Assembly (NCBI RefSeq): GCF_013870525.1
Contig: NZ_JACBXD010000026.1
Location: 1-64,000 of the forward strand
Direction: 5' to 3'
Source: Amycolatopsis pittospori
GTDB lineage: Bacteria; Actinomycetota; Actinomycetes; Mycobacteriales; Pseudonocardiaceae
DNA length: 64,000 nt
The translations under genes were made by a program, and so were the position numbers. Shown here piece after piece: positions 18,689 through 27,535 of this stretch; the first letter of the stretch is position 1; every line of letters begins with the position of its first letter. The notes under the pieces were generated by a model. The model worked only from the letters and a program-made list of their open reading frames with translations. It was not told the origin of the DNA and searched no databases.

Positions 18689-19288
18689 CTACCGCTTACG
18701 GCCGAGGGTGGCCAACGAGGAGCGCAGCACCGAGGCGGTCGTGTGGCCTTCGCCTTCGGAAAGCACCTTGTCGACGGCCTGTTCCGCCTGCTTGGCCGGG
18801 AAACCGAGGCCGGCGAGCGCTTCGACCACCTCGCCGCGCAGGGCACCGGGGGCGGTGACCGCCGGGGAGCCGTCGGTCGGGCCGCCGAGGGCGGTGACCT
18901 TGTCGCGCAGTTCGAGCGTGAGCCGCTCGGCGCCCTTGCGGCCGATGCCGGGCACCTGGGTGAGCACGGTGATGTTGCCTTCGACCAGCGCGGACCGCAG
19001 TTTGTCCGGGTCCAGCACCGCCAGCGTCGCCAGCGCGAGACGCGGGCCGATCCCGGAGACCGTCTGCAGCAGGCCGAACAGTTCGCGCGCGTCGGCGTCG
19101 GCGAAACCGAACAGCGTCAAGGAATCCTCGCGGACCACGAGCGCGGTGTGCAGCATCGCCTCGTCACCGCGGCGAAGTGTCGAGAGGGTGGCGGGAGTGG
19201 CCTGCACGGCGAAACCGACTCCCCCGACCTCGATCACCACGTGGTCGAGACCGATGGCAAGGATTTGACCGCGTACCGAGGAGATCAT
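18689..19288 (-). CDS. ruvA: Holliday junction DNA-binding protein RuvA
   Basis: 199 residues from ATG 19288, which overlaps the ruvC stop as ATGA. It has an OB-fold domain ([26 protein letters not shown]), a double helix-hairpin-helix region ([15 protein letters not shown] and [22 protein letters not shown]), and a C-terminal three-helix domain that contacts RuvB ([20 protein letters not shown]). A much longer frame to 19834 is not used. Confidence 0.97.
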   Translation of the reverse strand: MISSVRGQILAIGLDHVVIEVGGVGFAVQATPATLSTLRRGDEAMLHTALVVREDSLTLFGFADADARELFGLLQTVSGIGPRLALATLAVLDPDKLRSALVEGNITVLTQVPGIGRKGAERLTLELRDKVTALGGPTDGSPAVTAPGALRGEVVEALAGLGFPAKQAEQAVDKVLSEGEGHTTASVLRSSLATLGRKR

Positions 19289-19869
19289 CGTGCCGCTCCC
19301 TGCGCTTTCGCTTCTTTGGCCGCGGCGGCGAGCCTGGCCTTGTGGTTCTTGGCGATCTCGGCCGCCCGGGCCTCGGCTTCGGCGAGCCGGACCCGCATCG
19401 GTTCGCGCCACAGATGGCAGATCGCGAGCGCGAGGGCGTCCGCGGCGTCCGCCGGATGCGGTTTGACCTCGAGGCCGAGCAGGCGCATGACCATACCGGT
19501 GACCTGCGCCTTGTCCGCGCGGCCGGAGCCGGTGACGGCCGCCTTGACCTCGCTCGGCGTATGGAACACGACCGGCAGTCCGCGCCGGGCTGCGGCGAGC
19601 GCGACGACACCACCCGCCTGCGCGGTGCCCATCGCGGTGCGCACGTTGTGCTGCGCGAAGACCCGTTCGACGGCGACGGCCTCGGGCTTGTACCGGTCGA
19701 GCCAGCGCTCGACCGCGTCGGAGATCCCCAGCAGGCGCACGGAAAGATCGGCGTCCGGTGAGGTCCGCACGACGTCGACCGCCACGGCGCGCACCGTGCG
19801 GCCCGTGCCGCCGTCGACCACTCCGAGACCACACCTGGTCAGACCGGGGTCGACCCCGAGTACCCGCAC
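19285..19869 (-). CDS. ruvC: Holliday junction resolvase RuvC
   Basis: 194 residues from GTG 19869. An endonuclease that cleaves Holliday junctions. The RNase H-like fold has the acidic residues in [24 protein letters not shown] and [12 protein letters not shown]. The tail beyond about residue 160 is Ala/Lys rich. It is the first gene of the ruvCAB run; a short cupin gene diverges from it 78 bases away. Confidence 0.96.
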   Translation of the reverse strand: MRVLGVDPGLTRCGLGVVDGGTGRTVRAVAVDVVRTSPDADLSVRLLGISDAVERWLDRYKPEAVAVERVFAQHNVRTAMGTAQAGGVVALAAARRGLPVVFHTPSEVKAAVTGSGRADKAQVTGMVMRLLGLEVKPHPADAADALALAICHLWREPMRVRLAEAEARAAEIAKNHKARLAAAAKEAKAQGAAR

Positions 19870-19947
19870 ACTTTTCCCTTCGGCCGTTTCACGAACATCA
19901 GTTCGAGCCTGAGGCTACCCGGAGCGACCTCCAGGCAAGATGAGGAC

Positions 19948-20415
19948 ATGCCGAGCTCCGACGACTTCACCGCCCATCTGGGTCTCCAGCCGCTTCCCGT
20001 CGAAGGTGGCCGCTGGGCACAGAGCTGGCGCGACGAGACCGCTTCGGCGATCTACTACCTGCTGGCGCCGCCGGAAACCTCCGCGCCGCACCGGCTCGAC
20101 CGGCTGGAGATCTACTTCCACCACGCGGGCGCCCCGGTGCGGATGCTCCTGCTGTTCCCGGACGGGCGGATCGCCCGGCCGATACTGGGCCCGGACGTCG
20201 CGGCCGGTCACCGTCCGCAGGTGGTGGTGCCCGCCGGGGTCTGGCAGGCGTCGGTGAGCGACGGCGAGTGGAGCCTGGTCGGGACCGTCGTGGTGCCGCC
20301 TTATACGGACGAGTGCGTCGAGTTCCGTTCCGCCGCGGCGTTGGCCGCGGAGTGGCCGGAGGCGGCCGGCGATCTGGCTTTCGTGAGCGGCGGGCTGCCA
20401 GGTGGTCGTGAGTGA
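19948..20415 (+). CDS. Cupin-5 (DUF985-like) domain protein
   Basis: 155 residues from ATG 19948. The pattern is that of the YML079w/DUF985 cupin family: LGLQPLPVEGGRWAQSWRD, ASAIYYLLAPPETSAPHRLDR, a double strand with PDGRIARPILGPD, then VVVPAGVWQASVSDGEWSLVGTVVVPPY, and a C-terminal FEF-like region. The function of these sugar- or nucleotide-binding cupins is not settled. The last codons and the stop lie inside the left arm of a palindromic repeat at 20404-20451. Confidence 0.75.
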   Translation: MPSSDDFTAHLGLQPLPVEGGRWAQSWRDETASAIYYLLAPPETSAPHRLDRLEIYFHHAGAPVRMLLLFPDGRIARPILGPDVAAGHRPQVVVPAGVWQASVSDGEWSLVGTVVVPPYTDECVEFRSAAALAAEWPEAAGDLAFVSGGLPGGRE

Positions 20416-20451
20416 TAGGTGTCGTTAGAACGACCCGAAACACTCACGACC
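20404..20451. repeat. Long intergenic palindrome (GTCGTGAGTG family), variant copy
   Basis: Outer arms GGTCGTGAGTG and complement (20404-20414, 20441-20451) match the family, and an inner palindrome GTCGTTAGAACGAC is at its centre. Its left arm encodes the end and stop of the cupin gene. Confidence 0.75.
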
Positions 20452-20501
20452 CCGCACCCGGGCACCCGGCCGCTCGTGGCTGAGCTGCGCGCCCCCCGGA
20501 C

Positions 20502-20554
20502 GCTATGAACGGCCCGTTACTGGCAAATTTTGCAAGTAACGGGCCGTTCATAGC
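20502..20554. repeat. Long intergenic palindrome (ATGAACGGCCCGTTAC family), copy 2
   Basis: Arms of about 25 bases with one mismatch (GCTATGAACGGCCCGTTACT and complement) around an AT-rich centre AAATTTT. Nearly the same as 13858-13910; the outermost bases differ but remain paired (GCT/AGC against GCC/GGC). Confidence 0.85.
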
Positions 20555-20570
20555 ACGCGTAAGCCGTGGA

Positions 20571-21101
20571 TCAGGGACCGTCGACGCCCGGCGTCCAGCT
20601 CTCCGGGTCGCCGGATTCGGTCAGCACCGGCTGGTGCTGGGCGAAGCCTTCGGGCGCGTCCGCGTGCCACGGGAAGTGCCCGTCCGGCGTGGCGACGATC
20701 AGTTGCAGCGCCGGGAAGTCCCCGTCCGGGTAGATCAGGAACGCGCTCCCGAAGTACTCGGGATAGTGCCCCTTCGCGACCCGTTCGAAGACCACCGGCG
20801 CACCCTCGAAGAAATCGTCGTAGCGCCTGCCGACCTCGAAGATCTCACCGTTGGCGGCACGGTCGACGTAGGCGTCGAGCAGGACCGGCCCCATATGTTC
20901 GGGCAGTCCGATCACGACCGCTTCCGCGACGTTGTGCAGTGCCCAGGCGCACGCGGTGAAGCAGAAGTTCGCTTCCTCCTCGTCGCCTTCGACCGCGATG
21001 ACCGCGTTCCCTCTCGCCTGCGCCTGCGACTCGATCCACTGGATCAATTCGGTTTCTTCGGCGGTGAGGGCGTCGGCTTCGGAGGTCGTCACGGGCGACA
21101 T
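20571..21101 (-). CDS. DUF4262-like protein
   Basis: 176 residues from ATG 21101; an in-frame start at 21125 is possible. The sequence runs VIAVEGDEEEANFCFTACAWALHN, PEHMGPVLLDAYVDRAANGE, ERVAKGHYPEYFGSAFLIYPDGDFPALQLIVATPDGHFPW. I associate this pattern with DUF4262, a cytoplasmic family of unknown function in actinobacteria, from memory. It ends 17 bases from a palindrome and is on the minus strand between ruvC and yebC. Confidence 0.7.
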   Translation of the reverse strand: MSPVTTSEADALTAEETELIQWIESQAQARGNAVIAVEGDEEEANFCFTACAWALHNVAEAVVIGLPEHMGPVLLDAYVDRAANGEIFEVGRRYDDFFEGAPVVFERVAKGHYPEYFGSAFLIYPDGDFPALQLIVATPDGHFPWHADAPEGFAQHQPVLTESGDPESWTPGVDGP

Positions 21102-21168
21102 TCTGCCCCACACGAGCGCCCGCACCTAGCCCCGGGACCGATTTTCCGCGGCATGGCGGGAAAAACGA

Positions 21169-21918
21169 TCAGCCGACCTCGGCCATGACCTCGTCGGACA
21201 CATCGAAGTTCGCGTAAACGTTCTGCACGTCGTCGCAATCCTCGAGCGCGTCGATGAGCTTGAAGACCTTCTTCGCGCCCTCGACGTCCAGCGGGACGCT
21301 GACCGTCGGCAGGAAGGTGAGGTCCGCGGACTCGTACTCGAAACCGGCTTCCTGCAAGGCTTTCCGGACCGGGACGAGGTCGGTGGCCTCGGAGACGATC
21401 TCGAAGTTCTCGTCGAGGTCGTTGACCTCTTCGGCGCCCGCGTCGAGTACGGCCATGAGGACGTCGTCCTCGGCGGCGTCACCCTTGGGCATGATCACGA
21501 CGCCCTTGCGGTTGAACATGTAGGCGACCGAACCCGGGTCGGCGAGCGAGCCGTTGTTCCGGGTGAGCGCGGTCCGGACCTCCATGGCGGCGCGGTTCTT
21601 GTTGTCGGTGAGGCATTCGATCAGCACGGCCACACCGTTCGGGCCGTAGCCTTCGTAGGTGATGGTCTGCCAGTCGGCGCCGCCCGCTTCCTCACCGGCG
21701 CCGCGCTTGCGCGCGCGTTCGATGTTGTCCTGCGGGACAGAGTTCTTCTTGGCCTTCTGGATGGCGTCGTAGAGCGTCGGGTTGCCGTCCGGGTCGCCAC
21801 CGCCGGTGCGTCCCGCCACCTCGATGTTCTTGATCAACCGGGCGAAGAGCTTGCCGCGCTTCGCGTCCAGGTTGGCCTTCTTGTGCTTCGTGGTGGCCCA
21901 CTTGGAGTGGCCGCTCAT
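21169..21918 (-). CDS. YebC/PmpR family protein
   Basis: 249 residues, the usual length. It starts [41 protein letters not shown], the family hallmark, and continues with [44 protein letters not shown] and [11 protein letters not shown]. The family has been described as DNA-binding regulators and, more recently, as ribosome-associated factors for difficult peptide bonds. It sits directly downstream of pdxT, as in mycobacteria. Confidence 0.95.
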   Translation of the reverse strand: MSGHSKWATTKHKKANLDAKRGKLFARLIKNIEVAGRTGGGDPDGNPTLYDAIQKAKKNSVPQDNIERARKRGAGEEAGGADWQTITYEGYGPNGVAVLIECLTDNKNRAAMEVRTALTRNNGSLADPGSVAYMFNRKGVVIMPKGDAAEDDVLMAVLDAGAEEVNDLDENFEIVSEATDLVPVRKALQEAGFEYESADLTFLPTVSVPLDVEGAKKVFKLIDALEDCDDVQNVYANFDVSDEVMAEVG

Positions 21919-21969
21919 CTCTCCTCCATCTACTCCTGTGCCCGCCGCTGAGCACAGTGTCGGTTTTGC

Positions 21970-22599
21970 TTAAGCCTGCCGCACGAGGTCGACGAACAGC
22001 CTGTGCACACGCTCGTCCCCCGTGAGTTCCGGGTGGAACGAGGTGGCGAGTACCGCCCCCTGCCGGACCGCGACGATCCTAGCGGCCACGTCCTCCGAGC
22101 CCGGCATTTCGGGGACAGTGGCGAGTACCTCCACCCCGTCGCCCGCTTTTTCGACCCACGGGGCGCGGATGAACACGGCGTGCACGGGGCCGCCTTCGAT
22201 ACCGGTGAAGTCCAGGTCGGCCTCGAACGAGTCGACCTGCCTGCCGAACGCGTTGCGCCGGACGACGACGTCGAGTCCACCGAGTTGCTGCTGGTCAGGG
22301 CGTCCGTCGAGGGCCTGTCGGGCGAGCAGGATCATGCCGGCGCAGGAGCCGAACGCGGGCAGTCCGTCCGCGATGCGCTCCCTTACCGGGTCGAGCAGTT
22401 CGAAGGTCTCGAGCAGCCTCGACATCGTGGTCGACTCGCCACCCGGCAGCACCAGACCGTCCACTTCGGACAGTTCGCTCGCACGACGCACCGGCAGCGC
22501 ACGCGCACCGGCGCGCTCCACCATCGCGGCGTGCTCCCGCACGTCACCCTGCAGTGCGAGCACGCCGACCACCGGCCGTGCTCCCGTCGCGATCGCCAC
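21970..22599 (-). CDS. pdxT: Pyridoxal 5'-phosphate synthase glutaminase subunit PdxT
   Basis: 209 residues. Class I glutamine amidotransferase: [31 protein letters not shown], the nucleophile Cys in [12 protein letters not shown], and the His/Glu pair in [13 protein letters not shown]. It releases ammonia from glutamine and channels it to PdxS for de novo vitamin B6 synthesis. The pdxS partner is not adjacent: it lies at 44712-45626, separated by the accessory block. Confidence 0.96.
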   Translation of the reverse strand: MAIATGARPVVGVLALQGDVREHAAMVERAGARALPVRRASELSEVDGLVLPGGESTTMSRLLETFELLDPVRERIADGLPAFGSCAGMILLARQALDGRPDQQQLGGLDVVVRRNAFGRQVDSFEADLDFTGIEGGPVHAVFIRAPWVEKAGDGVEVLATVPEMPGSEDVAARIVAVRQGAVLATSFHPELTGDERVHRLFVDLVRQA

Positions 22600-22653
22600 C
22601 CGACCTCCCGAAAGACCTTCCCCTCAGCTTAGGCGCTTCCAGGAACGTCCAGG

Positions 22654-22974
22654 TCAGGGGACCCCGGCGAGCCGGAGCAGGGCGGCGGTGGCGGCGGCCG
22701 CCACGACGACCACGGCGAACGGGGCCTTGCGCCAGGCGAGCACTCCCCCGACCAGGACACCGGCGGGCCGCGCGTAGCCGGCGAACTCGTGTCCCTCGGT
22801 CAGCGCGGCGACCGCGACCAGGGCGGCCAGCAGGACGACGGCCGAACGCGCCATCAGCTTCTCGGCCTTGGGCGACACCGTGATCCGGGCCTTCAGGACC
22901 GGCCCGGCGAATCGGAAGGCGAAGGTCCCGACGGCGAGCACGCCGCCGGCGATGATCAGTTCGAGCGGATCCAT
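22654..22974 (-). CDS. AzlD domain protein, branched-chain amino acid export
   Basis: 106 residues from ATG 22974, which overlaps the azlC-like stop (TGATG). Four hydrophobic segments (LIIAGGVLAVGTFAFRFAGP, VVLLAALVAVAAL, and others) match the small AzlD subunit that works with AzlC to export branched-chain or other amino acids. The upstream in-frame extension to 23382 runs through the azlC-like gene and is not used. Confidence 0.85.
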   Translation of the reverse strand: MDPLELIIAGGVLAVGTFAFRFAGPVLKARITVSPKAEKLMARSAVVLLAALVAVAALTEGHEFAGYARPAGVLVGGVLAWRKAPFAVVVVAAAATAALLRLAGVP

Positions 22975-23687
22975 CAGCGCACTCCTTCGGGTTCGCGCTC
23001 GGCGGGTTCCTTCGCGGCCACTCCGGCCAGGACGCCGACCAGGGCGAGCAGGACCGGCAGCCCGGCGGGCAGGAACGGCGTCGTCGCGAGCGCGACGGCC
23101 ACGCCGAGGAACACCGGAAGCCGGGCCGCGCGGTCCTTGAGCGACGGCAGGACCAGGGCGAGCAGAACCGCGGGGAAGGCCGCGTCGAGACCGAAGGCGT
23201 CGGTGTCGCTGATCGCCGTCCCGGCGTACGCCCCGGCGAGGACGCCGACGTTCCAGCACACGAACAGCCCGATCCCGCACACCCAGTACGCGGCCCGGCG
23301 ACGGTCTTCGTCGCGCTGGGCCAGCGCGAACGCGACCGATTCGTCGATCATCAGGTGACTGCCGACGATCCTCGACGACCACCGCTTCCCGAGGACGTCG
23401 CCGATCGCGAGACCGAACGGCAGGTGCCGGGCGTTGGCCAAGAGACCTGCCGCGACGGCCGCGACCGGACTGCCGCCGGCGGCGATGATGCCGACGAACA
23501 TGAACTGCGAAGCACCGGCGAAGACCAGCACCGAAAGCAGCATCGGCGCCCAGATCGGGAAGCCGGAGCCCACCGCGATCGCGCCGTAGGAGATGCCGAC
23601 AATGGTGTCGGCGAGGCAGACCAGCCCGATGTCACGGAGGAGATCGCGCCCCAGGACACGGGTGATTGTTCGCCATATCGAACGCAT
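22974..23687 (-). CDS. AzlC family amino acid exporter subunit
   Basis: 237 residues from ATG 23687. Multi-pass membrane protein with GLVCLADTIVGISYGAIAVGSGFP, SVLVFAGASQFMFVGIIAAGGSP, and LLANARHLPFGLAIGD, the AzlC core, then HLMIDESVAFAL. It pairs with AzlD downstream. The gene is divergent from an XRE-cupin regulator whose start is 68 bases away, the usual arrangement for this exporter, so that regulator probably controls it. Confidence 0.9.
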   Translation of the reverse strand: MRSIWRTITRVLGRDLLRDIGLVCLADTIVGISYGAIAVGSGFPIWAPMLLSVLVFAGASQFMFVGIIAAGGSPVAAVAAGLLANARHLPFGLAIGDVLGKRWSSRIVGSHLMIDESVAFALAQRDEDRRRAAYWVCGIGLFVCWNVGVLAGAYAGTAISDTDAFGLDAAFPAVLLALVLPSLKDRAARLPVFLGVAVALATTPFLPAGLPVLLALVGVLAGVAAKEPAEREPEGVR

Positions 23688-23755
23688 AGCATCATACAAT
23701 GAACGAACACCCGCGTGTTCGTCAAGGCGAACGCAACGACCGATGGAGCGAACGC

Positions 23756-24322
23756 ATGTCCCCGACCGCGTCCGACGGCGCACCCCTGGACGTCATCGCC
23801 ATGTCCCTGCGGCGGGAACGCGCCCGCACCGGACTGTCCCTCACCGAGGTCGCCAAACGCGCCGGCATCGCGAAATCCACCCTCTCCCAGCTGGAGTCGG
23901 GCACCGGGAACCCGAGCGTGGAGACGATCTGGGCGCTGTGCGTCGCGCTCGACGTCCCGTTCTCCCGGGTGGTCGAACCGGAACGCCCCCGCGTGCAGGT
24001 CATCCGCTCGGGCAGCGGGCCGACGGTGTTCGCCGAACACGCCGACTACGCGTGCACGCTGCTCAGTTCCTGCCCGCCCGGAGCCCGGCGCGATGTGTAC
24101 CTGATCCGCGCCGAGCCCGGGAAACCCCGGCTTTCGGATCCGCATATGAGCGGAATCGTCGAGCACATCGTCCTCAGCGCCGGCCGGGCCAAGGTCGGAC
24201 CGCAGGACGACCCGGTGGAACTGCTGCCCGGCGACTACATCTGCTACCCCGGCGATGTCCCCCATATCTTCGAGGCTCTCGAACCGGGCACCTACGGCGT
24301 CGAGATCGCCGAATACACCTGA
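23756..24322 (+). CDS. XRE-family regulator with C-terminal cupin domain
   Basis: 188 residues from ATG 23756, which has GGAG 9 bases upstream; ATG 23699 is in frame but lacks a site and nearly abuts the azlC-like start. An N-terminal helix-turn-helix (LSLTEVAKRAGIAKSTLSQLESG, about residues 24-48) is followed by a cupin-2 barrel (about 100-185, GIVEHIVLSAGRAKVGP, LLPGDYICYPGDVPHIFEAL). Likely represses or activates the divergent azlCD genes in response to a small ligand; the ligand is unknown. Confidence 0.88.
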   Translation: MSPTASDGAPLDVIAMSLRRERARTGLSLTEVAKRAGIAKSTLSQLESGTGNPSVETIWALCVALDVPFSRVVEPERPRVQVIRSGSGPTVFAEHADYACTLLSSCPPGARRDVYLIRAEPGKPRLSDPHMSGIVEHIVLSAGRAKVGPQDDPVELLPGDYICYPGDVPHIFEALEPGTYGVEIAEYT

Positions 24323-24323
24323 G

Positions 24324-25715
24324 TCAGGAGCGCTCCTCCGCCTTCTCGTCGGTGATCTTCTCTTCGGTGACGGCGGCGAGTTTCCAGCCGCCCTTCCTCC
24401 GCAGCACGACGAGGTAGTACGAGACCGAAAGCAGAACGACGCAGGCCGTGACGATCAGGCTCGGCCGCCCGACCGCCGGGTCGAGCAGGTTCTGGTAGAC
24501 GACGAACACGAGGACGGCGAGCGCGAGCACCGGCGCGACCGGGAACCACGGCATCCGGTACTTCGCGTGGGCGGTGGCCCCCGTGCGGCGGCCGATGATC
24601 GCCCCGAGGCACAACGCCGCGTATACCGCCACGATCGACGTACTCGTCACCACCAGCAGCAGTTTCGGGTCGACGAAGCAGAGCAGCGCGGCCACCAGAC
24701 CGGTGCCGACGGTGGCCACCCACGGCGTCCCGAACTTCGGGTGCACCGCGGACAGCGCCCGGTTCACCGGCGACGGCCAGGCCCGGTCACGGCCGCTGCT
24801 GAACAGCATCCGTGAGCTGATCAGGACGATCGCCAGCACCGCGTTGACGATCGCGAGCGCGACGGCCAGGCCGAGCACGGTGTCGAGCGTCCCGCCACCC
24901 CGTTCCCCGATGAAGTACGAAAGCATGTTCTCCGAGGCGAACAGCGCGTTCAGGTCCGGAGCGCCCATCAGCACCGCGGTGACCGGGATCAGTTCGGCGA
25001 GCACCGTGATGCCGAGTGCGAACAGGATCGCGCGGGCGATCCCGCGGGAGGCGTCCTGGGTCTCCTCGCCGAAGTACACCGCCGAGCCGTAGCCGTTGTA
25101 GGCGAAGATCGCGACCGACGTGGCGATCGCGATCGCTCCGACCGTCGCCGGACCGCCGTCGGAGGCGACCGGATGCGCGAGCAGTTCGCTGAACGACCGC
25201 GCCGGGTTCAGCAGGCCGAGGGCGCTGACCACGATCAGCGCGAGGATCTCGATCGCCAGGAAAACGCCGGTCACCCAGGCGTTGAGCTTGATGTCGAAGA
25301 TGCCGACGACGGCCGCGACCACGCAGGTCACGGCGGCGATCACCGGGCCCGGCACACCGGGCAACAGGACGCCGAGGTAGGTGCCGACGCCGAGTGCGAT
25401 CACCGCGACGATGAGCACCTGCGTGATGATCATCAGGCCCAGCACGGCGAAACCGGGCAACCTGCCGAGCGTGCGGGTGACGATCGCGTACTCGCCACCC
25501 GCCAGCGGGAAGGCCGAAGCGAGTTCGGCGTAGACGAAGGCCATGAACACGCCGACGACCGCGGCGGCCACGAAGCTGTAGAAGGCGCCCGTCCCCGCGC
25601 CGGAGATCACCCCCGGCGCGATGATGAAGACCGACGAGGCGGGGCTGATCGCGGAAAGCGTGATGAGCAGCGTGCCGAGGGTGCGCAGACCGCGGCGCAA
25701 GGCGGGAGTGGACAC
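24324..25715 (-). CDS. APC-family amino acid permease
   Basis: 463 residues from GTG 25715, with TAGGAGG upstream. About 12 membrane helices. APC landmarks near the N-terminus include LITLSAISPASSVFIIAPGVISGAGTG and AELASAFPLAGGEYAIVTRTLGR. Likely a proton-coupled amino acid or polyamine importer; the substrate is not readable. It is divergent from a TetR regulator and a P1 peptidase, with TTCGAA palindromes in the spacer, so the three probably form one uptake and hydrolysis module. Confidence 0.9.
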   Translation of the reverse strand: MSTPALRRGLRTLGTLLITLSAISPASSVFIIAPGVISGAGTGAFYSFVAAAVVGVFMAFVYAELASAFPLAGGEYAIVTRTLGRLPGFAVLGLMIITQVLIVAVIALGVGTYLGVLLPGVPGPVIAAVTCVVAAVVGIFDIKLNAWVTGVFLAIEILALIVVSALGLLNPARSFSELLAHPVASDGGPATVGAIAIATSVAIFAYNGYGSAVYFGEETQDASRGIARAILFALGITVLAELIPVTAVLMGAPDLNALFASENMLSYFIGERGGGTLDTVLGLAVALAIVNAVLAIVLISSRMLFSSGRDRAWPSPVNRALSAVHPKFGTPWVATVGTGLVAALLCFVDPKLLLVVTSTSIVAVYAALCLGAIIGRRTGATAHAKYRMPWFPVAPVLALAVLVFVVYQNLLDPAVGRPSLIVTACVVLLSVSYYLVVLRRKGGWKLAAVTEEKITDEKAEERS

Positions 25716-25751
25716 GGCCGACCTCCTACAAGGTGGGTTCTTTGACTCTCC

Positions 25752-25847
25752 TTCGAAGAACTGTTGAGCACGCATCAAAGGCCCTTCGCGGTGCATCGTC
25801 AAGACCTGATCCAGATCGATACTTGCGTTTTTCGAACAAGATTCGAA
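25752..25847. promoter_or_regulatory. TTCGAA sites in the APC/TetR divergent spacer
   Basis: TTCGAA occurs at 25752-25757, 25831-25836 and 25842-25847. The last two form TTCGAA-N5-TTCGAA immediately before the TetR start, and the first is next to the APC start. Spacing and symmetry suit a TetR dimer operator controlling both directions. This is inference from sequence only. Confidence 0.5.
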
Positions 25848-25849
25848 GA

Positions 25850-26470
25850 ATGGATCCCATGGCGAGACCGAGCAAGGCACCGGAGCGACGGGCCGAACTG
25901 ATCGAGGTGGCCCGACGCGCCGTCATCGACCGCGGGGTGCTGAACCTGCGACTGCGGGACATCGCCGAGGGCGCGGGGCTGTCGTCCGGCTCGGTCCTGT
26001 ACTACTTCCCGACCCTCGCCGACCTGCTCCAGGAAGTGCAGCGCGAGGCGGTGGCGCGCTTCTGCTCGGCGAGGGAACAGGCCGCGAGCGCGAAGGGGAA
26101 CCCCACCGGACGGCTGCTCTCGATGATCCGCAGCGGCCTGCCCACCGGTCCCGACGACGAACTCTGCGTGCTGCTCTACGAACTCGGCACGATCGCCCGC
26201 CGCGATCCCGTGTACGCCGCCCGGCACATCACGCTCTACGAGCAGCAGGTGCGGATCTACACCGGAATCCTCGAAGCCGGCGCGGCCACCGGCGAGTTCA
26301 CCCTGACCGCGGACGCGGTGTCGATCGCGCGGAACCTGGTCGCGCTGGAGGACGGCTACGGCCTGCACCTCACCCAGGCCGTGCCGACGCTGGAAACCGC
26401 GACGGCCGAAGCGATGTTGCTGTCCTACGCCCGCACCGCCACCACGAACCCCCTGGAGGACCGTTCATGA
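25850..26470 (+). CDS. TetR-family transcriptional regulator
   Basis: 206 residues from ATG 25850; ATG 25859 is an alternative. N-terminal HTH: RRAELIEVARRAVIDRGVLNLRLRDIAEGAGLSSGSVLYYFPTLADLLQ (about residues 12-60). The C-terminal ligand domain is helical. The gene ends in a 4-base ATGA overlap with the P1 peptidase gene, so the two are co-translated, and it is divergent from the permease. Confidence 0.9.
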   Translation: MDPMARPSKAPERRAELIEVARRAVIDRGVLNLRLRDIAEGAGLSSGSVLYYFPTLADLLQEVQREAVARFCSAREQAASAKGNPTGRLLSMIRSGLPTGPDDELCVLLYELGTIARRDPVYAARHITLYEQQVRIYTGILEAGAATGEFTLTADAVSIARNLVALEDGYGLHLTQAVPTLETATAEAMLLSYARTATTNPLEDRS

Positions 26471-27531
26471 CCCGCGCCCGCGATCTGGGTGTCCCCCTGC
26501 CCGGCCGCACCGGCCCGCACAACGCGCTCACCGACGTCCCCGGCGTCGAGGTCGGCTACACGACGCTCGTCGAAGGCGAGTCGGTGCGCACCGGTGTCAC
26601 CGCCGTATTGCCGCGCGGACGCGAGGATTTCGCCGTGCCGTGCGCGGCCGGGACGTACGCCCTCAACGGCAACGGCGAGATGACCGGCACCGCGTGGCTG
26701 GCCGAAACCGGATCGCTGACCCTGCCGGTGCTGATCACCTCCACGCACGCCGTCGGCGCTTGCCACCGCGGCGTGATCGACTGGGTGGTGCGCGAACGGC
26801 CCGACGTGGCCGCCGAATGGCTGCTGCCGGTGGTCGCGGAGACCTGGGACGGCTACCTCAACGACAGCACCGCGCCGACCGTCCACGGTGAGCACGCTAT
26901 CGCCGCGATCGACGCCGCGCGGACCGGCCCGGCCGACGAAGGTTCCGTGGGCGGCGGGACCGGGATGACCTGTTACGGCTTCAAGGGCGGCACCGGCACG
27001 GCATCCCGCGTCGTGTCCTACGGGGACGACGAATACACCGTGGGCGTGTTGGTACAGGCCAACTTCGGCTCGCGCCGCGAGCTCACCGTCGCCGGGGAAC
27101 CGGTCGGGCTGGAGCTCGGCGACGACAACCCGATGGAGGAGGCGTGGGCCGCGCCGGCGGGCGCGGGATCGGTGATCGTCATCGTCGGCACCGACGCGCC
27201 GCTGCTGCCGGGCCAGTGCACGTCGCTCGCGCGCCGGGTCCCGCTCGGCCTCGCCCGCACCGGCACCGCGGGCTCGCATTTCTCCGGCGACCTGTTCCTC
27301 GCGTTCAGCACCGCGAACCCGGGCGCGCTGACCAGCAGGTTCCCGCGGACCGAAGAGGCCGAGTACGAGAATCTGCGCTTCGTGCCGTGGGGCAGGCTCG
27401 ACCCGTTCTTCGAAGCCGTGGTGCAGTCGACCGAGGAAGCCGTGCTGAACGCGTTGTTCGCCAACGACGAGATGACCGGCCACAACGGACACCGGGTCCC
27501 CGCGCTGCCGACGTCGCGCTGGCACGGCTAG
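26467..27531 (+). CDS. P1-family (DmpA-type) peptidase
   Basis: 354 residues. Family P1 enzymes self-cleave before a Ser or Thr that becomes the N-terminal nucleophile. The family pattern is present: NALTDVPGVEVGYTTL, NGNGEMTGTAW, ITSTHAVGACHRGVIDW, EGSVGGGTGMTCYGFKGGTGTASR, and near the expected cleavage site AGSVIVIVGTDAPLLPGQ. DmpA and its relatives release N-terminal D-residues or beta-amino acids from peptides. With an amino acid permease and TetR beside it, a role in scavenging such peptides or amides is likely but not proven. Confidence 0.88.
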   Translation: MTRARDLGVPLPGRTGPHNALTDVPGVEVGYTTLVEGESVRTGVTAVLPRGREDFAVPCAAGTYALNGNGEMTGTAWLAETGSLTLPVLITSTHAVGACHRGVIDWVVRERPDVAAEWLLPVVAETWDGYLNDSTAPTVHGEHAIAAIDAARTGPADEGSVGGGTGMTCYGFKGGTGTASRVVSYGDDEYTVGVLVQANFGSRRELTVAGEPVGLELGDDNPMEEAWAAPAGAGSVIVIVGTDAPLLPGQCTSLARRVPLGLARTGTAGSHFSGDLFLAFSTANPGALTSRFPRTEEAEYENLRFVPWGRLDPFFEAVVQSTEEAVLNALFANDEMTGHNGHRVPALPTSRWHG

Positions 27532-27535
27532 CCGT

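Noticed and set aside
20505..21188. Open frame starting inside the 20502-20554 palindrome
   Set aside because: It is antisense to the DUF4262-like gene, and its start lies within a repeat arm.
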